Part shown: positions 42,369-51,411 of the stretch, in pieces
How positions within the stretch are numbered: the first letter of the stretch is position 1
Layout: each line of letters starts with the position of its first letter
NCBI GenBank assembly: GCA_937988775.1
Contig: CALKHP010000018.1
Coordinates: 3,206 to 67,205, forward strand
DNA from: an uncultured Alphaproteobacteria bacterium
GTDB lineage: Bacteria; Pseudomonadota; Alphaproteobacteria; Rhizobiales; Beijerinckiaceae
Length of the DNA: 64,000 bases
Reading direction: 5' to 3'
Notes under the pieces: model-generated
Told to the model about the DNA's origin: nothing
Database searches by the model: none
What the model saw: the letters and a program-made list of their open reading frames with translations, nothing else
Position numbers and translations under genes: made by a program

Positions 42369-43604
42369 TCAGCGCTGCACGCCCCGCCCTGCTTGCGTTC
42401 CCGCCGCCTCGCCGATCAGCAACCGTTTCAGCGGCGGCAAGCGGTCGACGAGGCCGAGGCCGATCTCGCGCACCGCCCGTGCGCCCGGTCCGGGAAGCCC
42501 GAACAGCCGGTTGAGCCCATCCGTCATCGCCGCCATGGCGGCGCCGTCGAAGCGCCGGCGGCGCTGGTAGCGCTCGAGCACATCCGCCGCGCCGTAATCG
42601 AGGCCGAGCCGGGCCGCGTCTTGCACGCAATCGGTCAGCGCCGCCGCATCCTTCAGCGCCAGATTGAGCCCCTGGCCGGCGAGCGGGTGGATGGTGCGGG
42701 CGGCATCGCCGAGCAGCACCAGGCGCTCGGCTGAGAGCCGGCGCGCCAGCCGCATCTCGAGCGGGAACAGCTTTGGCTTGCCGACAAGGTCGATGCGGCC
42801 GAGTTCGGCACCGAAACGCTGCGCCAGCGCCTCCTCGAACCGGACGGGATCGCCGGATATCAGCCTTTCGGCGGTCTCGCGCCGCTCGCTCCACACGATC
42901 GAGGACCAGGTGCCGCTGCCGTCGGGCGCCTTCAGCGGCAGGATGGCAAACGGCCCGCCCGGCAGGAAATGCTGCACCGCGCGGCCGCCATGCGCGCGCT
43001 CATGCGCGATGGTGGCGACGATGGCGCTCTGGCCATAGGCCCAGCCGTGGCAGGTGATGCCGGCCGCCTCGCGCAGCCGCGAGCGCCCGCCATCGGCGGC
43101 GACCAGCAGCGGCGCGCGGACCGTGCGGCCGTCTTCGAGCCTGGCCGGCATCGTGCCGGCCTCGGGCACGGCTTCCAGTACCCTGGTCGCCGCGATCTCG
43201 ACACCGGCCACGCGCGCGGCGCTCGCCAGCGCCGCGATCAGCGGCGCATGCGGCACCATATGCGCGAAAGGTTCGCCGGGCGCGATCTCGCCGTCGAAAG
43301 CCAAGAGCACCGGCCGGTAAAGCGCGGCGAGCGCGCTGTCGCTGATCGCCATCGCCGTCATGGCCTGCGCGCGTGGCGCGAGCTCGTCCCAGATGCCGAG
43401 CGAGGCGAGAAAACGGCGCGGGCCGGCCGCGACCGCGTAAGCCCGCCCATCCTCGGCAGATGCTGCTAGCGCCGCCGGCTCGCAGAGCAGGATGCGGAAA
43501 CCGGCGCCGAGCCGGCCGGCCAGCGCCGTAGCGAGCGCCAGCCCGGCCGCGCCGCCACCGGCAATGATCAGGTCCCTCGTCTCTTCGCTCACCGCACGCC
43601 TCAT
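42369..43604 (-). CDS. UbiH/UbiF/Coq6-family FAD-dependent hydroxylase
   Basis: This 411-aa flavoprotein monooxygenase has the N-terminal FAD loop IIAGGGAAGLALATAL and the mid DG motif. The late block LVLLGDAARTIHPLAGQGLNLAL is diagnostic of the UbiH/UbiF/VisC/Coq6 family. Members hydroxylate the ubiquinone ring; alphaproteobacteria often have one to three with overlapping roles, so the ring position cannot be assigned. The ATG at 43604 has a poor ribosome binding site; a GTG four codons in (43592) has GAGG at good spacing and may be the true start. A frame extending to 45173 is a shadow of tesB and glnK. It is divergent from tesB across 96 bp. Confidence 0.88.
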   Translation of the reverse strand: MRRAVSEETRDLIIAGGGAAGLALATALAGRLGAGFRILLCEPAALAASAEDGRAYAVAAGPRRFLASLGIWDELAPRAQAMTAMAISDSALAALYRPVLLAFDGEIAPGEPFAHMVPHAPLIAALASAARVAGVEIAATRVLEAVPEAGTMPARLEDGRTVRAPLLVAADGGRSRLREAAGITCHGWAYGQSAIVATIAHERAHGGRAVQHFLPGGPFAILPLKAPDGSGTWSSIVWSERRETAERLISGDPVRFEEALAQRFGAELGRIDLVGKPKLFPLEMRLARRLSAERLVLLGDAARTIHPLAGQGLNLALKDAAALTDCVQDAARLGLDYGAADVLERYQRRRRFDGAAMAAMTDGLNRLFGLPGPGARAVREIGLGLVDRLPPLKRLLIGEAAGTQAGRGVQR

Positions 43605-43700
43605 TCCCGCTCGCAGCGGCCCGCGCCGATTGACAGGCGCGGCCCATGCTCTCATGCAGCATATCCGCAAAGCGCGATCAACCGAAGCACCGGAGCCGCC

Positions 43701-44579
43701 ATGTCCAGAGCCGCCATGTCCAGCACCGCCGTGAAAGACCTGGTCGATATTCTCGACCTGGAGACGCTGGAGCAGAACCTGTTCCGGGGCCGCAGCCCGA
43801 AGATCGGCTGGCAGCGCGTGTTCGGCGGCCAGGTCATCGGCCAGGCGCTGGTCGCCGCGTGCCGCACCGTGCCCGATCGCGCGCCCCATTCGCTGCATGC
43901 CTATTTCCTGCTGCCGGGCGATCCGGAAATCCCGATCATCTACGAGGTCGAGCGCACCCGCGACGGGCGCAGCTTCACCACGCGGCGCGTCAAGGCGATC
44001 CAGCACGGCGAGACGATCTTCACGCTTTCGGCCTCGTTCCATCGCGACGAGCCCGGCCTCAGCCACCAGATCGACATGAGCGCCGTGCCCGGCCCCGACC
44101 AGTTGCCGAGCGACCAGACCCTGAAAGCGACCGCGCTCGACCGGATGCCGCCGACGGTGCGCGCCTATTACGAGCGCGAGCGCCCGATCGAATTGCGGCC
44201 GGTCGAATATGGCCGCTACCTGTCGCGCGAGCCGATGCCGCCCTATTTCAACATCTGGATCAGGGTCACCGGCACGCTGCCGGACGATCCGGTGCTGCAC
44301 CAGTGCGCGCTCGCCTATGCTTCCGACATGACGCTGCTCGACGCCGCGCTGATCGCCCATGGCCGCTCGGTGTTCGACCGCGACATCCAGGCGGCGAGCC
44401 TCGACCACGCAATGTGGTTCCATCGCCCGTTCCGCGCCGACGAATGGCTGCTCTACGTGCAGGACAGCCCGTTCTCCGGCGGCGGGCGCGGCTTCTCGCG
44501 CGGCGCCATCTACAGCCAGGACGGCGTGCTGGTCGCCTCGGTGGCGCAGGAGGGCCTGATCCGGCCCCGCACGCGGTAA
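43701..44579 (+). CDS. tesB: Acyl-CoA thioesterase II
   Basis: This 292-aa double-hotdog thioesterase hydrolyses medium and long-chain acyl-CoA. Recognisable parts are QRVFGGQVIGQALVAA near residue 42, HSLHAYFLLPGDP, the catalytic aspartate in LAYASDMTLLD and the ending QEGLIRPR. Length and blocks agree with TesB. A second in-frame ATG six codons later is possible as the start. It is divergent from the UbiH-family gene and precedes glnK by a 216-bp gap that contains a sigma-54 promoter. Confidence 0.93.
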   Translation: MSRAAMSSTAVKDLVDILDLETLEQNLFRGRSPKIGWQRVFGGQVIGQALVAACRTVPDRAPHSLHAYFLLPGDPEIPIIYEVERTRDGRSFTTRRVKAIQHGETIFTLSASFHRDEPGLSHQIDMSAVPGPDQLPSDQTLKATALDRMPPTVRAYYERERPIELRPVEYGRYLSREPMPPYFNIWIRVTGTLPDDPVLHQCALAYASDMTLLDAALIAHGRSVFDRDIQAASLDHAMWFHRPFRADEWLLYVQDSPFSGGGRGFSRGAIYSQDGVLVASVAQEGLIRPRTR

Positions 44580-44692
44580 CGCGCTGCCAAACCGCCCGCC
44601 GCGGCGGCATTTGCCTGATTTATGAGCATGGAAGCCGGCCGCTCGCGGCCGGGCGCCGGCGTTTGCCTGCCTGAACCGCCGCGCCGGGTATC

Positions 44693-44708
44693 TGGCACGA
44701 AGTTTGTT
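44693..44708 (+). promoter_or_regulatory. Sigma-54 (RpoN) promoter of glnK-amtB
   Basis: TGGCACG-AAGT-TTGTT matches the -24/-12 consensus TGGCACG-N4-TTGC(A/T) except for T in place of C at the -12 element. It lies 87 bases before the glnK start. glnK-amtB operons are classic NtrC/RpoN targets, so the position supports the match. Confidence 0.78.
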
Positions 44709-44795
44709 TTGTCCCGGCCGGGGCAGGGCCATGCCGGCCTTGCCCGCAGCCAATGGCGGCCGGCCACGGCCGCGCACCGATTGGGGGCAGCTTCC

Positions 44796-45134
44796 ATGAA
44801 CATCGTCATGGCGATCATCAAGCCGTTCAAGCTCGAGCAGGTCCGCGATGCACTGAGCGCGCTCGGCGTGCACGGCATGACCGTAACCGAGGTCAAGGGC
44901 TACGGCCGCCAGAAGGGCCATACCGAGATTTATCGCGGCGCCGAATATGCCGTGAGTTTCCTGCCCAAGATCAAGCTGGAGATCGCCGTCCCCGCCGCCC
45001 TCGCCGGCTCCGTGGTCGCGACGATCGCCGAACACGCCCGCACCGGCCAGATCGGCGACGGCAAGATCTTCGTCATGCCTGTCGACCACGCCGTCCGCAT
45101 CCGCACCGGCGAAACCGACAGCGACGCCCTCTGA
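44796..45134 (+). CDS. glnK: P-II family nitrogen regulatory protein GlnK
   Basis: This 112-aa trimeric signalling protein binds ATP/ADP and 2-oxoglutarate. The T-loop has the uridylylation tyrosine Tyr51 in the segment KGHTEIYRGAEY, and the C-terminal DGKIFVMPVDHAVRIRTGE is typical. Placed 32 bp before amtB, it would be GlnK rather than GlnB and would plug the ammonium channel when nitrogen is plentiful. A sigma-54 promoter upstream implies induction under nitrogen limitation. A long frame starting at 44622 is only an extension through the promoter. Confidence 0.96.
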   Translation: MNIVMAIIKPFKLEQVRDALSALGVHGMTVTEVKGYGRQKGHTEIYRGAEYAVSFLPKIKLEIAVPAALAGSVVATIAEHARTGQIGDGKIFVMPVDHAVRIRTGETDSDAL

Positions 45135-45166
45135 TGCCGGCTCACGGCGCGACAGGAGTTTTTCCG

Positions 45167-46654
45167 ATGACAATCCAATTCCCGGCCAGGCCCTTTCCGA
45201 TCAGGCTTGCCGGCCTGCTCATGATTCCGGCCTGCCTCGTCGCCTCGACCGGCGCCGCGCTCGCCGATGCGCCAGTGCCCAACAAGGGCGATACCGCCTG
45301 GATGCTGGTGGCGACGGCGCTGGTGCTGATGATGTCGGTGCCGGGCCTTGCCCTGTTCTATGGCGGCCTCGTGCGCACCAAGAACATGCTCTCGGTGCTG
45401 ACCCAGGTCATGGCCATCGTGTGCACCGTCGCCATCCTCTGGGTCGCTTACGGCTATTCGCTCGCCTTCACCAATGGCGGCGCCCTCAACGATGTCGTCG
45501 GCGGCTTCTCGAAGGCGTTCCTCGCCGGCGTCGACGCCAGTTCGACCGCCGCCACCTTCTCGAACGGCGTCGTCATCCCGGAATATGTCTACATGGCCTT
45601 CCAGATGACCTTCGCCTGCATCACACCGGCGCTGATCGTCGGCGCCTTCGCCGAGCGCATGCGCTTCTCGGCGCTGATGGTGTTCGTGGTGTTGTGGGTG
45701 ACGCTGATCTATTTCCCGATGGCGCATATGGTGTGGTACTGGGCCGGCCCGGACGCGCTCGGTGATGCCGCCAAGGCGGTTGCCGCCGCCACCGATCCCG
45801 CCGCCAAGGCGGCGGCGCAGACCACGCTCGACGCCGTCAGCGCCGATGCCGGCATGCTGTTCAAATGGGGCGCGCTCGATTTCGCCGGCGGCACCGTGGT
45901 GCATATCAATGCCGGCATTGCCGGGCTCGTCGGCTGCCTGATGCTCGGCAAGCGCATCGGCTACGGCCGCGACCTGCTGGCGCCGCATGCGCTGACCATG
46001 ACGATGATCGGCGCGGCGCTGCTGTGGATCGGCTGGTTCGGCTTCAATGCCGGCTCGAATCTCGAGGCTAACGGCACCACGGCGCTCGCCTTCGTCAACA
46101 CATTCGTCGCGGCCGCCGCCGCCGCCCTGTCATGGCTGTTCGTGGAATGGGCGATGAAGGGCAAGCCGTCGCTGCTCGGCATGGTCTCCGGCGCGGTCGC
46201 CGGCCTCGTCGCGATCACGCCCACCTCCGGCTTTGCCGGACCGATGGGCTCGATCGTGCTCGGCCTGGTCGCCGGCGCCGCCTGCTTCTTCTTCTGTTCG
46301 ACGGTGAAAAACACCTTCGGCTACGACGATACGCTCGACGTGTTCGGCGTGCACGGCGTCGGCGGCATCATCGGCGCCATCGCCACCGGCATTCTCGTCG
46401 CGCCGGCGCTCGGCGGCACCGGCCTGGTCGATTACCTCGCCAAGCCGGGCGAGGCGGTCGCCGGCCATTACGATATGGCAGCGCAAGTGCTGATCCAGCT
46501 CGAGGCGGTCTGCCTGACCATCCTGTGGTCCGGCATCGGCTCGGCCATCCTGTTCAAGCTTGTCGATCTGGCGCTGGGCTTGCGCGTGCCGCAGGAACAG
46601 GAACGCGAGGGCCTCGATATCGCCGAGCATGGCGAGCGCGCCTACAACTACTGA
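45167..46654 (+). CDS. amtB: Ammonium transporter AmtB
   Basis: This is a 495-aa ammonium channel with a cleavable signal peptide (about 1-34, ALADA) and eleven expected membrane helices. Diagnostic segments include GLALFYGGLVRTKN, the two pore-histidine regions (YFPMAHMVWYW and FGVHGVGGIIG) and GWFGFNAGSNL. An insertion rich in Ala/Asp (about 197-228) lies in an external loop. The tail ends in EHGERAYNY, the site for GlnK binding. The ATG at 45167 follows CAGGAG. It is co-transcribed with glnK from the sigma-54 promoter. Confidence 0.96.
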   Translation: MTIQFPARPFPIRLAGLLMIPACLVASTGAALADAPVPNKGDTAWMLVATALVLMMSVPGLALFYGGLVRTKNMLSVLTQVMAIVCTVAILWVAYGYSLAFTNGGALNDVVGGFSKAFLAGVDASSTAATFSNGVVIPEYVYMAFQMTFACITPALIVGAFAERMRFSALMVFVVLWVTLIYFPMAHMVWYWAGPDALGDAAKAVAAATDPAAKAAAQTTLDAVSADAGMLFKWGALDFAGGTVVHINAGIAGLVGCLMLGKRIGYGRDLLAPHALTMTMIGAALLWIGWFGFNAGSNLEANGTTALAFVNTFVAAAAAALSWLFVEWAMKGKPSLLGMVSGAVAGLVAITPTSGFAGPMGSIVLGLVAGAACFFFCSTVKNTFGYDDTLDVFGVHGVGGIIGAIATGILVAPALGGTGLVDYLAKPGEAVAGHYDMAAQVLIQLEAVCLTILWSGIGSAILFKLVDLALGLRVPQEQEREGLDIAEHGERAYNY

Positions 46655-46677
46655 CAAAAACTGAACAAGCGGGTGCA

Positions 46678-46710
46678 AAGGCGGGGTGCGGCGCGGGCCG
46701 CCTCCGCCTT
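46678..46710 (+). terminator. Possible weak terminator after amtB
   Basis: An outer stem AAGGCGG/CCGCCTT (46678-46684, 46704-46710) encloses an inner CGGC/GCCG pair. There is no T-run, so it is either Rho-assisted or not functional. Confidence 0.35.
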
Positions 46711-46732
46711 CTCCCGTTCGAGGCCCGCTTGG

Positions 46733-46748
46733 TTAAGCGCCGCTTAAC
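46733..46748 (+). promoter_or_regulatory. CtrA-type binding site upstream of ftsK
   Basis: TTAA-GCGCCGC-TTAAC matches the full CtrA consensus TTAA-N7-TTAAC and lies within a perfect 8-bp inverted repeat (46732-46748). It is 73 bases before the chosen ftsK start. CtrA controls many division and cell-cycle genes in alphaproteobacteria, so ftsK is a plausible target. Confidence 0.68.
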
Positions 46749-46820
46749 TTCGTTCGCCTAGCGTGGCTGCGAGCGGTTCTGGCCAGGCGGGCCGAGCCGG
46801 CTCGCGTGTTCAGGGCGAGT

Positions 46821-49451
46821 ATGGGTCCAGGTGCAATGCGGACGACGCGGCTAGGGTTTTCGGCCATCGATCTCATTCCGGAGGCGCTGCGCGCCTTCCT
46901 CGCGCGCCGCGCGGCGGAGGTCATCGGCCTCGTGCTGGTGGTCACGGCGATCGGCGCCGCGCTGGCGCTCGCCACCTGGTCGGTGCGCGATCCTTCCATC
47001 AACCACGCCACCGAGATGCATGCCCGCAACGCGCTCGGCTTTCCGGGCGCCATCACGGCCGATCTGCTGATGCAGCTTTTCGGCCTTGGCAGCATTGTCG
47101 CCCTCGCCATTGTCGCGGTCTGGGGCTGGAAGCTGCTTGCCGGCCAGCCGCTGCCGCGCGGACGCGCCCGCGTCATGGCCGGCTTCTTCGGAGCGCTCGC
47201 CGCCTGCGCGCTGTTTTCCGGCCTGCCGGCCACCGAGCGCTGGCCCCTGCCGACGGGGCTCGGCGGCGTCGTCGGCGATCTCGTGTTTCGTTTTCCGGCG
47301 GCGGCGCTCAAGCTCGACAATTTCTGGTCGCACGCCGTGTGGGGCGTGGCCCTGTTCGTGGCCGCGCTGCTGCTGATCACGCTGGCGCTGCGCGCCGGCG
47401 CGCCGGAGCCCGTCGAGGAGGACGATGCGCCGGCGACCGGCCACAAGCCCTATGACGGGCCGGACCTGCATGACGAGCCGACGCTGGCCATCGTCTCGCT
47501 CGGCGCCCTCGCCCACGCGTTCATGACCACCCGCGCCGGCCTGCGCCGGCAATGGGCGCGGTTTCGCGACGGCTCGGGCCGGCGCATTGCCCACAAGGCG
47601 CGCGAACTCGTCGAGCGCGCCACGTCCGAGGACGACCCGCTCGCCGATATCTCGCCGGGCGCGCGTTCAACCGGCGGGCATTCGGCAGGCGGCCATGCGG
47701 TCGGCCGGCGCGAGCCGGTTTTCGCCAGCGATGGCGCGCCGGCCGCCGCCCCGCACGGGCGCGTGCAGCCCGCCGCGCCTGACGCCGACCCGGAACCAGC
47801 ACATGCGCCAACGGAACCCGCCCGCGCCGAGGCGCCGTCCTCGCGCGTCGCAGCGCTCGCGCCCGCCATTCGCCCGAGCAAGCGCATCGAGCGCGAGAGC
47901 CAGCCTTCGCTGCTCGATACCGACTACCAGCTTCCGCCGCTGACCCTGCTCGCCGAGCCGAAGAAACAGGCCAACCCGACGATCTCCACCGACGCGCTCG
48001 AGCAGAATGCCCGCCTGCTCGAAGGCGTGCTTGAGGATTTCGGCGTGCGCGGCGAGATCATCAACGTGCGCCCCGGCCCGGTCGTGACCCTGTACGAACT
48101 GGAACCCGCGCCCGGCATCAAGTCGTCGCGCGTCATCGGCCTTGCCGACGACATCGCCCGCTCGATGAGCGCCATCTCGGCCCGCGTCGCCGTGGTGCAG
48201 GGCCGCAACGCCATCGGCATCGAATTGCCGAACCAGAAGCGCGAAATGGTGTATTTCCGCGAATTGCTCGCGAGCCACGATTTCGAGGCCTCGAAATTCC
48301 GCCTGCCGATTGCGCTCGGAAAGACCATTGGCGGCGAGCCGGTCATCGTCGAACTCGCCCGCATGCCGCATCTCCTGATCGCCGGCACCACCGGCTCGGG
48401 CAAGTCGGTCGCCATCAACACCATGATCCTGTCGCTGCTCTACCGGCTGCGGCCCGAACAGTGCCGCCTGATCATGATCGACCCCAAGATGCTCGAACTG
48501 TCGGTCTATGACGGCATCCCGCATCTGCTCACGCCCGTCGTCACCGACCCGAAAAAGGCGGTGCTGGCGCTGAAATGGGCGGTGCGCGAGATGGAGGACC
48601 GCTACAAGAAGATGTCCAAGGTCGGCGTGCGCAACATTGACGGCTTCAATGCCCGCGTCGCGGAAGCGCGCGCCAAGGGCGAGAGCATCACCCGCACCGT
48701 ACAGACCGGCTTCGACAAGCAGACCGGCGAGGCGATCTACGAATCGGAGGAGATGGATCTCGAATCGCTGCCCTATATCGTCGTCATCATCGACGAGATG
48801 GCCGACCTGATGATGGTGGCGGGCAAGGATATCGAGGGCGCCGTGCAGCGCCTCGCCCAGATGGCGCGCGCCGCAGGCATCCACGTCATCATGGCGACGC
48901 AGCGTCCCTCGGTCGACGTCATCACCGGCACGATCAAGGCCAATTTCCCGACGCGCATCTCGTTCCAGGTCACCTCCAAGATCGACAGCCGCACCATTCT
49001 CGGCGAGATGGGCGCCGAACAGCTGCTTGGCCAGGGCGACATGCTGCACATGGCCGGCGGCGGCCGCATCAGCCGCGTGCACGGCCCGTTCTGCTCCGAT
49101 GACGAGGTCGAGAAGGTCGTCGCCCATCTCAAGACACAGGGGCGGCCGCAATATCTCGACGCGGTGCTGGTCGGCGACGAGGACGAGGCCGGCGAGGACG
49201 AGGATGGCGCCGTGTTCGACAAGGGCTCGTTCGGCGAGGAGGGCGGCGACCTGTACGATCAGGCCGTGCGCGTCGTGCTGCGCGACAAGAAATGCTCGAC
49301 CTCCTATATCCAGCGCCGGTTGCAGATCGGCTACAACCGCGCCGCCTCGCTGGTCGAGCGCATGGAGAACGAAGGCATCGTCGGCGCCGCCAACCATGCG
49401 GGAAAACGCGAAATCCTCATGCACGGCACCGAGGTCGAGGAAGATGCTTGA
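46821..49451 (+). CDS. ftsK: DNA translocase FtsK
   Basis: FtsK coordinates chromosome segregation with division at the septum. The 876-aa protein has four membrane helices in the first 200 residues. A Pro/Ala-rich linker (about 230-370) follows, then the RecA-like motor with Walker A GTTGSGKSVA near residue 522 and Walker B VVIIDEMADLM. The C-terminal gamma winged helix (YDQAVRVVLRDKKCSTSYIQ, about 810-865) reads KOPS sequences. Possible starts are GTG 46806, ATG 46821 and ATG 46836; AGGGCGAG favours 46821. A CtrA-type box lies upstream and lolA follows 110 bp downstream. Confidence 0.95.
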   Translation: MGPGAMRTTRLGFSAIDLIPEALRAFLARRAAEVIGLVLVVTAIGAALALATWSVRDPSINHATEMHARNALGFPGAITADLLMQLFGLGSIVALAIVAVWGWKLLAGQPLPRGRARVMAGFFGALAACALFSGLPATERWPLPTGLGGVVGDLVFRFPAAALKLDNFWSHAVWGVALFVAALLLITLALRAGAPEPVEEDDAPATGHKPYDGPDLHDEPTLAIVSLGALAHAFMTTRAGLRRQWARFRDGSGRRIAHKARELVERATSEDDPLADISPGARSTGGHSAGGHAVGRREPVFASDGAPAAAPHGRVQPAAPDADPEPAHAPTEPARAEAPSSRVAALAPAIRPSKRIERESQPSLLDTDYQLPPLTLLAEPKKQANPTISTDALEQNARLLEGVLEDFGVRGEIINVRPGPVVTLYELEPAPGIKSSRVIGLADDIARSMSAISARVAVVQGRNAIGIELPNQKREMVYFRELLASHDFEASKFRLPIALGKTIGGEPVIVELARMPHLLIAGTTGSGKSVAINTMILSLLYRLRPEQCRLIMIDPKMLELSVYDGIPHLLTPVVTDPKKAVLALKWAVREMEDRYKKMSKVGVRNIDGFNARVAEARAKGESITRTVQTGFDKQTGEAIYESEEMDLESLPYIVVIIDEMADLMMVAGKDIEGAVQRLAQMARAAGIHVIMATQRPSVDVITGTIKANFPTRISFQVTSKIDSRTILGEMGAEQLLGQGDMLHMAGGGRISRVHGPFCSDDEVEKVVAHLKTQGRPQYLDAVLVGDEDEAGEDEDGAVFDKGSFGEEGGDLYDQAVRVVLRDKKCSTSYIQRRLQIGYNRAASLVERMENEGIVGAANHAGKREILMHGTEVEEDA

Positions 49452-49561
49452 CGGGGGCGCCCGCCGCCGCAAGATGCCCGACATGCCCAGCCGCAGAAAC
49501 GCCACAGCGCGCGCGTAACCACCACGTTCACGTCAACCTCCCGATAGTTCCGGACCGCTGG

Positions 49562-50263
49562 ATGCCGCTTCTCTCCCGTTCTCTGCCTTTCGCCCTGGTT
49601 CTGCTGCCGGGCCTTGCCTTGGCGCAGGGCGCGCCGCTGTCGCTGACGCCGCAGCCGGGCGGCACGGCGCCGAAGACGGGCGCGCCGCAGGCGGCGACGC
49701 CCGCTCCGGTCGAGACGGCGCAGCAGAGCGTGCAGCGCATCAACGCCTATCTCAACAAGCTGGTGAGCTTCACCAGCCGCTTCGTGCAGATCGGCGCCGA
49801 CGGCCGCCGCTTCGAGGGCAGCCTCTACGTGCAGCGCCCCGGCCGGCTGCGCTTCGAATACGACCCGCCGAGCCCGCTCGAGATCGTCGCCGACGGCACC
49901 TCCGTGGTGATCCGCGACCGCAAGCTCGCGACGCAGGACCTTTATGCCATCGGCCAGACGCCGCTGAAATTCCTCCTCGCCAACCATATCGACATCACCA
50001 AGGACGCCAAGCTGCTGCGCATCTCGCGCGAGCCGCGCGACGGTACCATCACGGCAGTGCTCGAGGACAAGACGACGTTCGGCGGCACCTCGCGCATCCG
50101 CCTGACCTTCGACGATGCCGAGATCGCCCTGAAACGCTGGGTGATCACCGATCCGCAGGGTTTCGACACGCAGGTGACGCTGTCCGACATCGATACCACC
50201 AAGAAGCTGCCCGCCAAGCTGTTCACCATCGATTACAGCCGCGCGCCCGAAAGCAATCGCTGA
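49562..50263 (+). CDS. lolA: Outer-membrane lipoprotein carrier protein LolA
   Basis: This 233-aa periplasmic chaperone carries lipoproteins from LolCDE to the outer membrane. The signal peptide covers about residues 1-21 (ALA), followed by a Pro/Ala/Thr-rich segment to about residue 50. The LolA fold follows, with SFTSRFVQIGADGRRFEGSL, the hydrophobic-cavity strand RPGRLRFEYDPP and DGTSVVIRD. The ftsK-lolA-xth order is common in alphaproteobacteria. The ATG at 49562 begins a normal Sec signal; longer frames upstream overlap ftsK. Confidence 0.92.
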   Translation: MPLLSRSLPFALVLLPGLALAQGAPLSLTPQPGGTAPKTGAPQAATPAPVETAQQSVQRINAYLNKLVSFTSRFVQIGADGRRFEGSLYVQRPGRLRFEYDPPSPLEIVADGTSVVIRDRKLATQDLYAIGQTPLKFLLANHIDITKDAKLLRISREPRDGTITAVLEDKTTFGGTSRIRLTFDDAEIALKRWVITDPQGFDTQVTLSDIDTTKKLPAKLFTIDYSRAPESNR

Positions 50264-50325
50264 CCCCGGTTTGGCTTTGGCGCGAGATCGGCTAGACAAA
50301 TGGCTCCCCACCTGTGGAGCCAGCC

Positions 50326-51147
50326 TTGCCCAAGTTCACCGTCGCCACCTGGAACATCAATTCGGTTCGCCTCAGGCATGACCTCGTCATGCATTTCCTG
50401 CGCGAGCACCAGCCCGACATGCTGTGCCTGCAGGAGACGAAATGCCCGAACGACATGTTTCCCTTCGGCGCGTTCCGCAAGTTCGGCTACCAGCACATCG
50501 CGATCAGCGGCAAGAAGGGCTATAACGGCGTCGCCACGCTGTCGCGCCATCCGTTCGCCGTCACGACCAAGCGCCATCTCGACGGCCGCGAGGAGGATGC
50601 GCGCCATATCGGCGTGACGCTGGCCGAGGAAGCCGGCCGCGCCGCCGGCCTCACCGTGCATAATTTCTACGTCCCCGCCGGCGGCGACATCGCCGACCCG
50701 GACGTGAACGTGAAATTCGCCCACAAGCTCGAATTCCTCGCCGATCTCGAGGCGATGGCGATCGAGGGCCGCGCGACGCGCCGCCACGAGATCATCGTCG
50801 GCGACCTCAACATCGCGCCACTCGAGCACGATGTCTGGAGCCACAAGCAACTGCTCTCGGTGGTGAGCCACACCCCGATCGAGACCACGACGCTCGAGCG
50901 GCTGCGCATGGCCGGCGGCTGGATCGACACGGCGCGCGCGCTGCGCCCCGAACCCGAGAAGCTCTATAGCTGGTGGAGCTACCGCGCCGCCGACTGGGCC
51001 GCCTCCAACAAGGGCCGTCGGCTCGACCATATCTGGCTGAGCGACGATCTCGGGCGCAACGCGGCGCAAATCGAATTCCTCAGCGCCGCGCGCGGCTGGG
51101 AACGCCCGTCCGACCATGTGCCGGTCATCGCCACGCTGGAGTTTTGA
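50326..51147 (+). CDS. xthA: Exodeoxyribonuclease III family protein
   Basis: This is a DNA repair exonuclease and AP endonuclease of about 273 aa. Motifs of the EEP superfamily are present: ATWNINSVR at the N-terminus, CLQETKCPN (metal Glu), VGDLNIAP, and the catalytic RLDHIWLS with SDHVPVIATL at the end. A GTG at 50314 gives four more residues; I prefer the TTG at 50326 because GGAG lies six bases before it and the family starts with a short N-terminus. It follows lolA by 62 bp. Two REP-like palindromes lie just downstream. Confidence 0.92.
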   Translation: MPKFTVATWNINSVRLRHDLVMHFLREHQPDMLCLQETKCPNDMFPFGAFRKFGYQHIAISGKKGYNGVATLSRHPFAVTTKRHLDGREEDARHIGVTLAEEAGRAAGLTVHNFYVPAGGDIADPDVNVKFAHKLEFLADLEAMAIEGRATRRHEIIVGDLNIAPLEHDVWSHKQLLSVVSHTPIETTTLERLRMAGGWIDTARALRPEPEKLYSWWSYRAADWAASNKGRRLDHIWLSDDLGRNAAQIEFLSAARGWERPSDHVPVIATLEF

Positions 51148-51178
51148 GCATGTGCCTCGCCGACAGCAGAATTGCCCC

Positions 51179-51224
51179 CTTCTCCCGCCTGCGGGAGAAG
51201 GTGCCGGCAGGCGGATGAGGGGAG
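51179..51224. repeat. REP-like palindromic repeat, copy 2
   Basis: A perfect 10-bp stem (CTTCTCCCGC/GCGGGAGAAG, loop CT) at 51179-51200 is followed by GTGCCGGCAGGC and GGATGAGGGGA. It shares its stem with copy 1 at 42301 and lies in inverted orientation to copy 3. Confidence 0.75.
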
Positions 51225-51351
51225 ATCAGCAGGCAGATCACAGCCCCCCGATCACGAAGCAAGAACCAGAGCTTTCATTCGGCCTCAGTCGGTTGCCGAG
51301 GCATCGCACGCACCCGAGACGTCGAATTTACGGGGATTTCATCGCGCATGC

Positions 51352-51407
51352 TTCCCCTCACCCGGTTTCGCTCCGCTCAACCACCCTCTCCCGCAAGCGG
51401 GAGAGGG
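51352..51407. repeat. REP-like palindromic repeat, copy 3 (inverted orientation)
   Basis: CCCCTCACCCG leads into a perfect 11-bp stem (CCCTCTCCCGC/GCGGGAGAGGG, loop AA) at 51384-51407. It is the reverse arrangement of copy 2, so the two bracket about 230 bp between the exonuclease and response-regulator genes. Nothing else recognisable lies between them. Confidence 0.72.
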
Positions 51408-51411
51408 CATC

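Noticed and set aside
43605..45173. N-terminal extension of the UbiH-family frame to 934 aa
   Set aside because: It runs antisense through tesB and glnK and lacks any family similarity before the FAD motif.
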